Shown: positions 6,292 through 10,879 of the stretch, piece by piece
How positions within the stretch are numbered: position 1 is the first letter of the stretch
Layout of the letters: the number at the start of each line of letters is the position of its first letter
From: Euryarchaeota archaeon Ods04
GTDB taxonomy: Archaea > Halobacteriota > Halobacteria > Halobacteriales > Halorutilaceae
Direction: 5' to 3'
DNA: 10,879 nucleotides
Assembly: GCA_028751055.1 (NCBI GenBank)
Contig: JAQZDD010000013.1
Location: forward strand, 1 to 10,879
The notes under the pieces: generated by a model
Databases searched by the model: none
Seen by the model: the letters and a program-made list of their open reading frames with translations, nothing else
Told to the model about the DNA's origin: nothing
Program-made: the position numbers and the translations under genes

Positions 6292-6331
6292 ACTTCGTCG
6301 GGTTCGCTTCGCTCACCCGACTCGCAAAAAG
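6286..6331. repeat. Imperfect 46-base inverted repeat (hairpin-forming spacer element)
   Basis: CTTTTT at 6286-6291 pairs with AAAAAG at 6326-6331, and GTCGGGT at 6297-6303 pairs with ACCCGAC at 6315-6321. The loop between the inner arms is TCGCTTCGCTC and there is an unequal bulge between the arms. Similar GGGTTCGCTTCGCTCACCC strings occur between genes in Halobacteria, from memory of such genomes. It may be a dispersed intergenic repeat or a transcript-end structure. Confidence 0.45.
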
Positions 6332-6332
6332 C

Positions 6333-6381
6333 TGGACCAAAAACACCCCGCTCGCTCCTTCGTCGCTCGCGGTTACGTCCA
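6333..6381. repeat. Second repeat block: TGGAC/GTCCA arms around CGCTCGC direct repeats
   Basis: TGGAC at 6333-6337 is inverted as GTCCA at 6377-6381. Between them CGCTCGC occurs at 6349-6355 and 6364-6370, and CCGC (6348-6351) can pair with GCGG (6369-6372). Together with the preceding inverted repeat it fills the first half of the 237-base spacer before the toxin-antitoxin pair. The remaining spacer up to the promoter shows no gene. Confidence 0.35.
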
Positions 6382-6472
6382 AAATTTGAGATACTCCTCC
6401 ATCGATTCACGCTCTTTTCGTCCTCTCGAACAGGCGAACAGGACGGGGTTCCTCCAAGGATTTTCGTACTAA

Positions 6473-6482
6473 TGCTTATACA
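6473..6482 (+). promoter_or_regulatory. TATA-like box of the toxin-antitoxin pair
   Basis: TGCTTATACA is centred about 35 bases before the antitoxin ATG at 6513, so the predicted leader is under ten bases. A GGAGG at 6486-6490 is too far from the start codon to be a normal ribosome site. Confidence 0.45.
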
Positions 6483-6512
6483 CTCGGAGGTATTACGTAC
6501 CCTTGGAACCCA

Positions 6513-6749
6513 ATGAGTCGGAGCATCAAACGGAAAGAAACGTCAGACGGCGTAACCGTAATCGACGAAAAAACGGGAGAGGAAGCCACCGGTGAAACTT
6601 ACGTCGAGGCTCTCGAAGAGCTTACGGAGCATCTCAGCAGTTTGGCTGTCCTCAACACGCTCTTCGACGACGTGCAGGAGAGGTTTGAGGAGACCGGGAC
6701 CACGGAGGAGGATGTCGAAGAGGCTATAGAATGGGCGAGGAGTCAGTAG
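6513..6749 (+). CDS. HicB-like small protein, probable antitoxin
   Basis: This 78-residue acidic protein is the probable antitoxin partner of the PIN protein after it. Residues 11-41 (SDGVTVIDEKTGEEATGETYVEALEELTEHL) follow the HicB/UPF0150 pattern, in which a beta hairpin leads into a G-(E/D)-T-x-x-EAL helix. The C-terminal part (45-78) is helical and charged (LFDDVQERFEE, TTEEDVEEAIEWAR) and could bind the toxin; no classical ribbon-helix-helix or AbrB DNA-binding domain is evident. The PIN gene starts inside its last 19 bases. Arginine codons are CGG, CGG, AGG and AGG, unlike the CGT/CGC of neighbouring genes, which suggests a different origin. The antitoxin assignment rests mainly on the partner and the HicB-like helix. 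Confidence 0.72.
   Translation: MSRSIKRKETSDGVTVIDEKTGEEATGETYVEALEELTEHLSSLAVLNTLFDDVQERFEETGTTEEDVEEAIEWARSQ
6717..6723 (+). promoter_or_regulatory. Ribosome binding site of the PIN gene
   Basis: GAAGAGG within the last codons of the HicB-like gene lies seven bases before the PIN ATG. With the 19-base overlap it implies coupled translation, antitoxin first. Confidence 0.5.
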
Positions 6750-7138
6750 TCTACGACACGAACACGGTGGTCTCGGCTTTGGGATTCGGCGGGACGCCTC
6801 GGAGGGCACTGTTGTTGGGGTTCACATGGGAATGGGATATGTACTACTCCGAGGAGATTCTGTCGGAGGTCGAGAGGGTTATGAAGTACGACGGAATACC
6901 TATCAAGGAAGACGAAGCGAGCCTCTTTCTGAATATTATGAGGGAAGAAGGCGTCGAAGTCAAACCGGAAGCGTCGGTGACCGCTTCAGATGACCCGGAC
7001 GACGACAAGTTCTTGGAGTGTGCCGTGGAAGCCGGTGCCGATTATCTGGTCTCCGGGGACGAGGACTTGCTCGAACTCGACGAGTTCAGAGATGTTAATA
7101 TAGTCGACTCCGGAGGGTTTCTGTCTCAGGTAGGGTAG
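6731..7138 (+). CDS. PIN-domain RNase toxin (COG1569-like)
   Basis: This 135-residue protein is a full-length PIN domain of the putative toxin family COG1569, related to VapC: a metal-dependent RNase. The N-terminal YDTNTVVSAL (8-17) holds the first acidic residue, Asp9. YSEEILSEVERVM (39-51) gives the second at about Glu46, DDPDDDKFLECAVEAGADYL gives Asp92, and VSGDEDLLEL gives Asp110 and Asp112. All catalytic acids are therefore present and the protein is probably active. Translation starts within the upstream HicB-like gene, with GAAGAGG at 6717-6723 seven bases ahead as ribosome site. All five arginines use CGG, AGG or AGA and leucines include TTG, unlike the flanking core genes, so the pair may have been acquired. 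The next gene is convergent, 60 bases away. Confidence 0.87.
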   Translation: MGEESVVYDTNTVVSALGFGGTPRRALLLGFTWEWDMYYSEEILSEVERVMKYDGIPIKEDEASLFLNIMREEGVEVKPEASVTASDDPDDDKFLECAVEAGADYLVSGDEDLLELDEFRDVNIVDSGGFLSQVG

Positions 7139-7158
7139 AAAACTCAGAGTGCGAAAAA
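7139..7158 (-). terminator. U-tract terminator candidate for the ribosomal operon
   Basis: On the minus strand, a run of five T (7154-7158) and a run of four T (7139-7142) follow the PAC2-family stop codon at 7199-7201 by about 40-60 bases. Paired U-runs are typical of archaeal transcript ends. It lies in the convergent spacer with the PIN gene. Confidence 0.45.
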
Positions 7159-7198
7159 GCGTCGGACTCCAACCGCGTGCCGTCGCCGTGAACCTTGA

Positions 7199-7963
7199 TT
7201 ACCCGATATACCGCAGGTCGTCGTCGCTCGGGAAGCTTCCGATGTCCATCTCTGTGTTCATCTCCTCCAGACGTTTGACAACCTCCTCCATCTCCTCGGC
7301 GCGCTCCTCAAGCTTCGCCATGTCGACCTCGAAGTCGAGAACGTTCGTCAGAACCTCAAGGACAGCCTGCGCGCTCTTGGGGTCGACGAGATAGCCGCTC
7401 GTCTCGCCCATGAGGCAGACGCCGTCGACGCCGCGGAGTTCGCCCATGCCAAGAAGAAGACCTGAGACGCCTACGATGCCGCCTTCGGGTTCGCCCTCGC
7501 CGAACTCGACGCCGTGCTCCGCGATTTCGTCGACGAGCGACTCGTCGTTCGCCGCGCCGACGACGTTGTACTCCTCAACGAGTTCTCCGGTTGCGACGCC
7601 GCCGAGTGCGTAGACACGTTCGACTCCGACCTCCTCCGCGGTGTCTAAGAGCTTCTCGGTTATCTTGTAGTGTCCGTCGAGCGTCTGTGACTGGTGGTCG
7701 CCCGTCAGGACGAGCATCTCGACGCCGTCGACCTCGCACTCGTAGAGTTCGGCGCAGACGAGTTCGGTCGTCCCGTCTTCGTCGACGGCGCACTGTGGCG
7801 GAAAGTGGTGGCTGTAGATACGCTGAACGACGCGCGACTCGAACTCCTCCAGCAGGTGCTCGGCGACCAGCTTTCCGACGTGTCCCACGCCCGGAAGCCC
7901 TTCGACCATCACGGGGTTTTCTGCTTCTATCTCGTTTACCTCGACGACCTCTATCTCATCCAT
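7199..7963 (-). CDS. PAC2-family proteasome assembly chaperone-like protein
   Basis: This 254-residue protein is of the archaeal PAC2/COG2047 family, relatives of the eukaryotic proteasome assembly chaperone PAC2. The N-terminal signature NPVMVEGLPGVGHVGKLVAEHL (16-37) is present, as are VLTGDHQSQ (85-93), YALGGVATGE (118-127), GLLLGMGELRGVDGVCLMGET (168-188) and GYLVDPKSAQAVLEVL (190-205). A charged coiled-coil-like segment covers about 214-240, and the chain ends in DDDLRYIG. Family members assist 20S proteasome assembly; the tail resembles, but does not exactly match, the HbYX tail that docks on proteasome alpha rings. It is the last gene of the translation operon. It overlaps nop10 by 13 bases and has an AGGAGG site eight bases before its ATG. 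Confidence 0.92.
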   Translation of the reverse strand: MDEIEVVEVNEIEAENPVMVEGLPGVGHVGKLVAEHLLEEFESRVVQRIYSHHFPPQCAVDEDGTTELVCAELYECEVDGVEMLVLTGDHQSQTLDGHYKITEKLLDTAEEVGVERVYALGGVATGELVEEYNVVGAANDESLVDEIAEHGVEFGEGEPEGGIVGVSGLLLGMGELRGVDGVCLMGETSGYLVDPKSAQAVLEVLTNVLDFEVDMAKLEERAEEMEEVVKRLEEMNTEMDIGSFPSDDDLRYIG

Positions 7964-8118
7964 TTAGCGCGCCTCCTGTACTCCCCGTAGGTATCGTCGG
8001 GGGAAAACCTTGGTGGTGCGGTGTTACGTGTCTCCTCGCCGCAGTCGGGACAGGTATCACAAAGACTGTAGACTGTTCCGTGTTCGTCGGAACGGCATAC
8101 GCGTATAAGAGACTTCAT
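7951..8118 (-). CDS. nop10: Nop10, H/ACA snoRNP subunit
   Basis: This 55-residue protein is Nop10, part of the H/ACA RNP that guides pseudouridine formation in rRNA, where it bridges Cbf5 and L7Ae. It begins MKSLIRVC and ends in the conserved Cbf5-binding segment PPRFSPDDTYGEYRRR (35-50), followed by AKWMR. Cysteines are at 8, 20, 23 and 26 (CDTCPDC), so the usual CxxC...CxxC zinc ribbon is rearranged: the partner of Cys8 is missing and an extra Cys has appeared. It lies between aIF2-alpha (31 bases before) and the PAC2 gene, which overlaps its end by 13 bases. GGAG at 8124-8127 lies five bases before the ATG. Its Arg codons AGG AGG act as the Shine-Dalgarno of the next gene. Confidence 0.93.
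   Translation of the reverse strand: MKSLIRVCRSDEHGTVYSLCDTCPDCGEETRNTAPPRFSPDDTYGEYRRRAKWMR
7972..7977 (-). promoter_or_regulatory. Shine-Dalgarno of the PAC2-family gene inside nop10
   Basis: AGGAGG on the minus strand is made by two Arg codons of the conserved YRRR motif of Nop10 and lies eight bases before the ATG at 7963. It sets that start codon and couples translation of the two genes. Confidence 0.8.
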
Positions 8119-8149
8119 CGTATCTCCCTCTCTTCTTCTCCGCTCTGTC

Positions 8150-8950
8150 TCAGGCTTCCGCCGTGTGCGGCTCGTCGTGGTACTCGCCGCGTCCGCCTAA
8201 CTCTTCGATACGTTGCTTGGCACGCTGCGCGCTCTCCTCGACGGCGCGCTGTGCGGTCTTGTAGTCGTGCGCCTTCGCCGTGATACGGTACTCGGGCGCG
8301 CTGACGTACTCGACCTCTATCTCAGCTTCCCCGTCGGTCTCTTCGAACTCCAGAACGTCCTCTATCTCGCCGAGTGCCTGTATAACGTCGTCGACACCCG
8401 ACGGCGAAGTCGTCTCCACGTCGACGTAGCCCGTGACCTCAACGTAAGGGACGTTGATGTTGTCGCGCGCGACCTCGGTGAGCGTCTCGGCGAGCTCGCC
8501 GCTTATGCCCGCTTCCTCAAAGACAGCCTCGCCGCGTATCGCGCCCTCCTCCAGAGCCTCGTACATCGTGCCGTACTTCGTGATGAGTGACTCGGCAACG
8601 TCGCGGTAGGTCTCGTCGTCTTCGAGGGCTATCGAGAGCCAGTTGTCCGCCTTCTGCTCGTTCTTCCACTCCTGTATCTTCTCCTGCCTCTGGTGGTCGT
8701 TGACATCTTTGGCAGACAGGTCTATCTGCTGACTCTCCTCGTCTATTTCGAGCACCTTACAGACTACCGTCTGACCCTCGCGTACGTGGTCACGTATGTA
8801 CTTGACCCAGCCGCTCGCAACCTCGGAGACGTGTATCAGACCTTCCTTGTCCTCGTACTCGACTAAGTCAACGAACGCACCGAAGTCCTCTATCTCCTTG
8901 ACCTCGCAGACGACGAGTTCGCCGGGTTCGGGCCAGCCGGAGTACTTCAT
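8150..8950 (-). CDS. eif2a: Translation initiation factor aIF2 subunit alpha
   Basis: This 266-residue protein is the alpha subunit of archaeal IF2, which with the gamma subunit delivers initiator tRNA to the small ribosomal subunit. Three parts can be seen: an S1 RNA-binding domain (about 10-85; VKEIEDFGAFVDLVEY, EGLIHVSEVASGWVKYIRD), a helical middle domain (about 86-175; GTMYEALEEGAI, LTEVARDNINVP) and a C-terminal alpha-beta domain (about 176-250; YVDVETTSPSGVDDVIQAL). The residue aligned with the eukaryotic stress-phosphorylated Ser51 is Ala45, so that switch is absent by this alignment. The acidic C-terminal tail is typical of halophiles. It begins two bases after the S27e stop codon, with GAGG nine bases upstream, as third gene of the operon. 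Confidence 0.95.
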   Translation of the reverse strand: MKYSGWPEPGELVVCEVKEIEDFGAFVDLVEYEDKEGLIHVSEVASGWVKYIRDHVREGQTVVCKVLEIDEESQQIDLSAKDVNDHQRQEKIQEWKNEQKADNWLSIALEDDETYRDVAESLITKYGTMYEALEEGAIRGEAVFEEAGISGELAETLTEVARDNINVPYVEVTGYVDVETTSPSGVDDVIQALGEIEDVLEFEETDGEAEIEVEYVSAPEYRITAKAHDYKTAQRAVEESAQRAKQRIEELGGRGEYHDEPHTAEA

Positions 8951-8951
8951 G

Positions 8952-9125
8952 CTACCGCGCCTCGACCACTTCTGTGACTTCGGCGTGTACGTCGCCCTTC
9001 CCGCCCGTCGGCGTCACGAGCGTCGCGCCGCATACCGCGCACGCTATCTCCGTCGCGGCGCGCTCAAAGACCACCTGCTCGTTCTCGCAGTCGTCGCACT
9101 TGACGCGGAGGATTCTGCTCGCCAT
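8952..9125 (-). CDS. rps27e: 30S ribosomal protein S27e
   Basis: This 57-residue small-subunit protein has the S27e zinc ribbon: VKCDDC with Cys10 and Cys13, and [15 protein letters not shown] with Cys29 and Cys32. The remainder ([15 protein letters not shown]) is the usual short C-terminal strand. The length is normal for archaea. It is the second gene of the operon, one base after the L44e stop codon. A GGAGGAG sequence formed by the last L44e codons lies four bases before its ATG, so translation is coupled. The aIF2-alpha gene follows after a single base. Confidence 0.95.
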   Translation of the reverse strand: MASRILRVKCDDCENEQVVFERAATEIACAVCGATLVTPTGGKGDVHAEVTEVVEAR

Positions 9126-9126
9126 C

Positions 9127-9405
9127 TTACTCCTCCAGTTCTAGCTTCCCGGCTCTCCATCCCTTGCGTACGTGCGCCTTTCCGCACTCGGCACACCGGT
9201 AACGGAGGTTGGTCTTCTTAGTCGGCTTGTTTCCTCCGGGCACCTTCGAGAACTTACCGTCGTTACCGATTCCGGAGTTGCGCTTCCTCTGACGGTCTAT
9301 CCACTTCATTCCTGTCTCGCGTCCGCGCTGTACGCGCTCCACCTCGTGCTCGTGGTGGGAGTTGCAGTGGGGGCAGTGCGTGTTGAAACGTCTCGGCATC
9401 TTCAT
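9127..9405 (-). CDS. rpl44e: 50S ribosomal protein L44e
   Basis: This 92-residue protein is L44e (eL42 family), near the ribosomal E site. Family marks are [20 protein letters not shown] with Cys11 and Cys14, [20 protein letters not shown] (31-50), [20 protein letters not shown] (51-70) and CAECGKAH with Cys71 and Cys74. The zinc site is complete. The frame is open upstream, but MKMPRRF is the family start and a TATA-like box lies about 31 bases ahead. It is the first gene of the five-gene L44e - S27e - aIF2-alpha - Nop10 - PAC2 operon, an arrangement conserved in many archaea. Confidence 0.95.
   Translation of the reverse strand: MKMPRRFNTHCPHCNSHHEHEVERVQRGRETGMKWIDRQRKRNSGIGNDGKFSKVPGGNKPTKKTNLRYRCAECGKAHVRKGWRAGKLELEE
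9130..9136 (-). promoter_or_regulatory. Shine-Dalgarno of rps27e in the end of rpl44e
   Basis: GGAGGAG, from the last Leu-Glu-Glu codons of L44e, lies four bases before the rps27e ATG. The spacing is short but the match is strong. The layout (GAG GAG, stop, one base, ATG) is nearly the same as at the dacZ-channel junction. Confidence 0.7.
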
Positions 9406-9431
9406 GGTACCGGTAGTATCCCGTCTGCCCG

Positions 9432-9446
9432 TATCATAGTTTCGGT
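9432..9446 (-). promoter_or_regulatory. Promoter (BRE + TATA-like) of the L44e operon
   Basis: The minus strand reads CCGAAACTATGATA: a BRE-like CGAAA followed by a TATA-like ACTATGATA centred about 31 bases before the L44e ATG at 9405. This is the likely main promoter of the five-gene operon. Confidence 0.55.
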
Positions 9447-9451
9447 TGTGA

Positions 9452-9478
9452 GTCACGCGCGACGGGTCACGCGTGACC
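9452..9478. promoter_or_regulatory. Palindrome GGTCACGCGTGACC with extra GTCACGCG half-site
   Basis: A perfect 14-base palindrome occupies 9465-9478, and its half GTCACGCG is repeated as a direct copy at 9452-9459. The pair lies just upstream of the L44e operon promoter and directly after the SDR stop codon. The spacing of 14 bases between copies and the position suit a protein binding site; a role as SDR transcript end is the alternative, although no U-run follows. Confidence 0.4.
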
Positions 9479-10471
9479 TCAGTCGGTGTTCCAGACGTAG
9501 CCGTCCTCCGTTTCGCGCAGCACTCCGTCTTCGCGCCACCTCTCGACCACGGCGTCGAGTCCATCACGCACCGTTGGATACTCGGGTTCCCAGCCGAACG
9601 CTTCACCGAAACGGTCGTTCGTCGTGGGCATCGGACGCGTGATAAGACGCAGGACGTTGTCGCCGACTGCGAAACGAGCGAGCCACGCAGGTACGCGTCG
9701 AGGTGAAGGCGCGTCGAGCCTTTCGCCGAACTCGTTCACGAAGGTCGCCCACGTCACGGGTTCGTCGTCGACGACGTGGAACGTGCCCGTCGGTTCGCCC
9801 TCGACGGCGTCTGCGAAAGCGCGCCCTGCGTCGTCGGCGTGTACGAACGACAGCGTCGCGTCCTTCCTTCCTAAGAGACCTCTGCCGACGACGGGAAGGT
9901 CGCGGCTCAGAAGGTCTTCGGCGAAAGAACGCGTGTGCGCGGCGTCGTGCGCGTAGAAGTTGCCGCCGCGTAGGACGACGGCGTCGAAGCCGCCTTCGTC
10001 GGCGGCGTCTTCGACAGTCTTCTCGGCTTCGAGTGCCGAACGTGTCGACCTGTCCGGATGCGGCTCTGCGTCCTCGTCGAACTGCCCGCCGTCGGGCTGA
10101 CGTGCCACCCAGACGATGCTCTGCTGTACGAACCTGTCGGCACCCGCCTCCCCCACCGCGGCGACGAGGTTCTCCGCACCCTCGCGCCGCACACGGTCGT
10201 TTAGCTCCCAGTCCTTCTCGTCAGGGTTCGTATCGGTCGGTATCGCCGTCGCGGCGTGCACCACTACGTCGGCGTCCGCTTCGACGGCTGCATCGACGAC
10301 CGAAGAGCGGTCGAGAACGTCGCCGCGACGCGGTTCGCCACCTCTTTCGCGCACGACCTCGTCGCCCTCGTCGTCGCGTGTCAGCCCCACCACGTCGTGC
10401 CCGCGGTCGGCGCATTCGTCGACGACACGGCGTCCGAGTACGCCCGTCGCACCAGCAACGAAGACGTTCAT
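9479..10471 (-). CDS. Extended/atypical SDR (NAD-dependent epimerase-like) protein
   Basis: This 330-residue protein has a Rossmann NAD(P)-binding fold: [15 protein letters not shown] at the N-terminus (GxxGxxG at 7-13), the acidic GDVLDRSSV at 50-58, and [10 protein letters not shown] at 69-78. The family is epimerase/dehydratase-like, acting on nucleotide sugars or similar metabolites. Ser118 (QQSIV) fits the catalytic Ser/Thr position, but where YxxxK is expected, before LEAE, the sequence is [11 protein letters not shown], giving Ser142 and Ala146. So the usual catalytic Tyr and Lys seem lost, as in atypical SDRs. [17 protein letters not shown] (218-234) and [10 protein letters not shown] are normal for the family. 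Substrate unknown. The start at MNVFVAG is supported by a TATA box 25 bases ahead. It lies downstream of nth on the same strand. Confidence 0.85.
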   Translation of the reverse strand: MNVFVAGATGVLGRRVVDECADRGHDVVGLTRDDEGDEVVRERGGEPRRGDVLDRSSVVDAAVEADADVVVHAATAIPTDTNPDEKDWELNDRVRREGAENLVAAVGEAGADRFVQQSIVWVARQPDGGQFDEDAEPHPDRSTRSALEAEKTVEDAADEGGFDAVVLRGGNFYAHDAAHTRSFAEDLLSRDLPVVGRGLLGRKDATLSFVHADDAGRAFADAVEGEPTGTFHVVDDEPVTWATFVNEFGERLDAPSPRRVPAWLARFAVGDNVLRLITRPMPTTNDRFGEAFGWEPEYPTVRDGLDAVVERWREDGVLRETEDGYVWNTD

Positions 10472-10490
10472 GAGCCGATGCACGTGCCCG

Positions 10491-10500
10491 GGTATCAAAG
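10491..10500 (-). promoter_or_regulatory. TATA-like box of the SDR gene
   Basis: The minus strand reads CTTTGATACC, centred about 25 bases before the ATG at 10471, consistent with a leaderless transcript. It covers the alternative upstream start at 10498, which argues against that longer protein. Confidence 0.45.
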
Positions 10501-10502
10501 AG

Positions 10503-10515
10503 CCATCGTTGATGG
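10503..10515 (-). other. Small hairpin after nth
   Basis: CCATC at 10503-10507 pairs with GATGG at 10511-10515 with a three-base loop, immediately after the nth stop codon and before the SDR promoter. The five-pair stem is followed by a short CTCTTT on the minus strand. It could mark the nth transcript end, but the evidence is weak. Confidence 0.25.
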
Positions 10516-10516
10516 T

Positions 10517-10879
10517 TCAGACGCGCGACGACGGGCACAGGTCTTCTAAGACGCACTCTCCACAGTCAGGCGAGCGCGCCGAGCAGACTGCGCGTCCGTG
10601 TGCTATCAGAAGATGCGACACAGTCCCCCAGTCCTCCTGCGGAACCTTCTCCTGCAGGACGCGCTCTATCGCATCGCGGTTCTCCGTCTCAGCCAGACCG
10701 AGACGCTGTGCGAGACGCTGTACGTGCGTGTCAACGGCGATACCTTCGTGTTCGGGCGTCTCGAACGCGTTCGACACGACGACGTTTGCCGTCTTCCGTC
10801 CTACACCTTCGACACGTGTCAGGTCTCCCACGTTATCGGGTACCTCGCCGTCGAACTCGTCGACGAGAGTCCGCGCACC
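10517..10879 (-). CDS. nth: Endonuclease III, C-terminal part (cut by window edge)
   Basis: This is the last 120 residues of endonuclease III, the base-excision repair glycosylase/AP lyase that removes oxidised pyrimidines. The frame stays open to the right edge, so the start is outside. The helix-hairpin-helix VEGVGRKTANVV carries the catalytic Lys, and GIAVDTHVQRLAQRLGL carries the catalytic Asp, matching Lys120 and Asp138 of the E. coli enzyme. The C-terminus has the iron-sulphur ligands with the normal C-x6-C-x2-C-x5-C spacing in VCSARSPDCGECVLEDLC. All visible key residues are intact. An internal GTG at 10829-10831 is a Val in the middle of the domain, not a start. The SDR gene follows after 45 bases and has its own TATA box. 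Confidence 0.95.
   Translation of the reverse strand, partial: GARTLVDEFDGEVPDNVGDLTRVEGVGRKTANVVVSNAFETPEHEGIAVDTHVQRLAQRLGLAETENRDAIERVLQEKVPQEDWGTVSHLLIAHGRAVCSARSPDCGECVLEDLCPSSRV

Noticed and set aside
6276..6512. Hidden gene or small RNA in the largest spacer
   Set aside because: No convincing reading frame, tRNA shape or RNA motif; the inverted repeats and the toxin-antitoxin promoter account for the visible structure.
7591..8283. Long plus-strand reading frame spanning the PAC2, nop10 and aIF2-alpha region
   Set aside because: Arg-rich, low-complexity product lying antisense to three well-recognised genes, with no promoter or ribosome site.
9406..9606. Longer L44e starting at 9606
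   Set aside because: The extension would run over the promoter and into the SDR gene, and L44e starts at M(K)MPRRF throughout the family.
9703..10473. Long plus-strand reading frame opposite the SDR gene
   Set aside because: The product is mostly Arg with no domain pattern, as expected from the complement of a GC-rich acidic gene; the minus-strand SDR is clearly real.
10829..10831. GTG as start of a short endonuclease III
   Set aside because: The frame is open to the window edge and the upstream residues ARTLVDEFDGEVPDN match the enzyme, so the GTG is an internal Val.
1..10879. CRISPR array, phage genes or insertion sequence
   Set aside because: No regularly spaced direct repeats, transposase motifs or phage structural genes were seen; most genes are conserved core functions.

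Overview
The window looks like chromosomal core DNA from a halophilic archaeon of the class Halobacteria. The proteins are strongly acidic (many Asp/Glu, few Lys). The translation genes are archaeal types: S17e, S27e, L44e, Nop10, aIF2-alpha and aIF5A. A twin-arginine lipoprotein signal is present. Most first genes have an archaeal TATA-like box about 25-32 bases before the start codon and almost no leader. Codon use is odd for this class, with ATA a preferred isoleucine codon in several genes, so I do not name a genus.

Layout, left to right. (1) The 3' part of a HerA/DUF87-type ATPase gene (+) meets rps17e (-). Behind rps17e lies a Tat-exported lipoprotein with an eight-bladed PQQ-like beta-propeller (-). 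(2) A divergent gene (+) encodes an unrecognised two-helix membrane protein with a possible split PH-like domain. (3) An operon on the minus strand holds aIF5A and an agmatinase-family enzyme; the two are probably linked through deoxyhypusine modification of aIF5A. (4) Divergent from it is a dacZ (c-di-AMP synthase) gene translationally coupled to an MscS-like channel gene, followed by a BFN/DUF151 gene with its own promoter. (5) A 237-base spacer with inverted and direct repeats precedes a small HicB-like/PIN toxin-antitoxin pair whose codon use differs from its neighbours; it looks like an inserted accessory islet. (6) A translation operon on the minus strand runs L44e - S27e - aIF2-alpha - Nop10 - PAC2-family proteasome chaperone. 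(7) An SDR-like protein apparently lacking the catalytic Tyr/Lys lies just downstream of an endonuclease III gene that is cut off by the right edge.

Working together: regions 1, 3 and 6 are translation machinery and its quality control, region 4 is osmotic and nucleotide signalling, and region 7 is DNA repair. First genes tend to be leaderless, while internal operon genes use Shine-Dalgarno sequences embedded in the last codons of the gene before, sometimes as GAG GAG (Glu-Glu) or AGG AGG (Arg-Arg). No rRNA, tRNA, CRISPR array or insertion sequence was seen. I did not find a clearly undescribed multi-gene system. The best leads are the HicB-like/PIN islet, the two-helix PH-like membrane protein, the active-site-less SDR, and the 14-base palindrome next to the ribosomal operon promoter.
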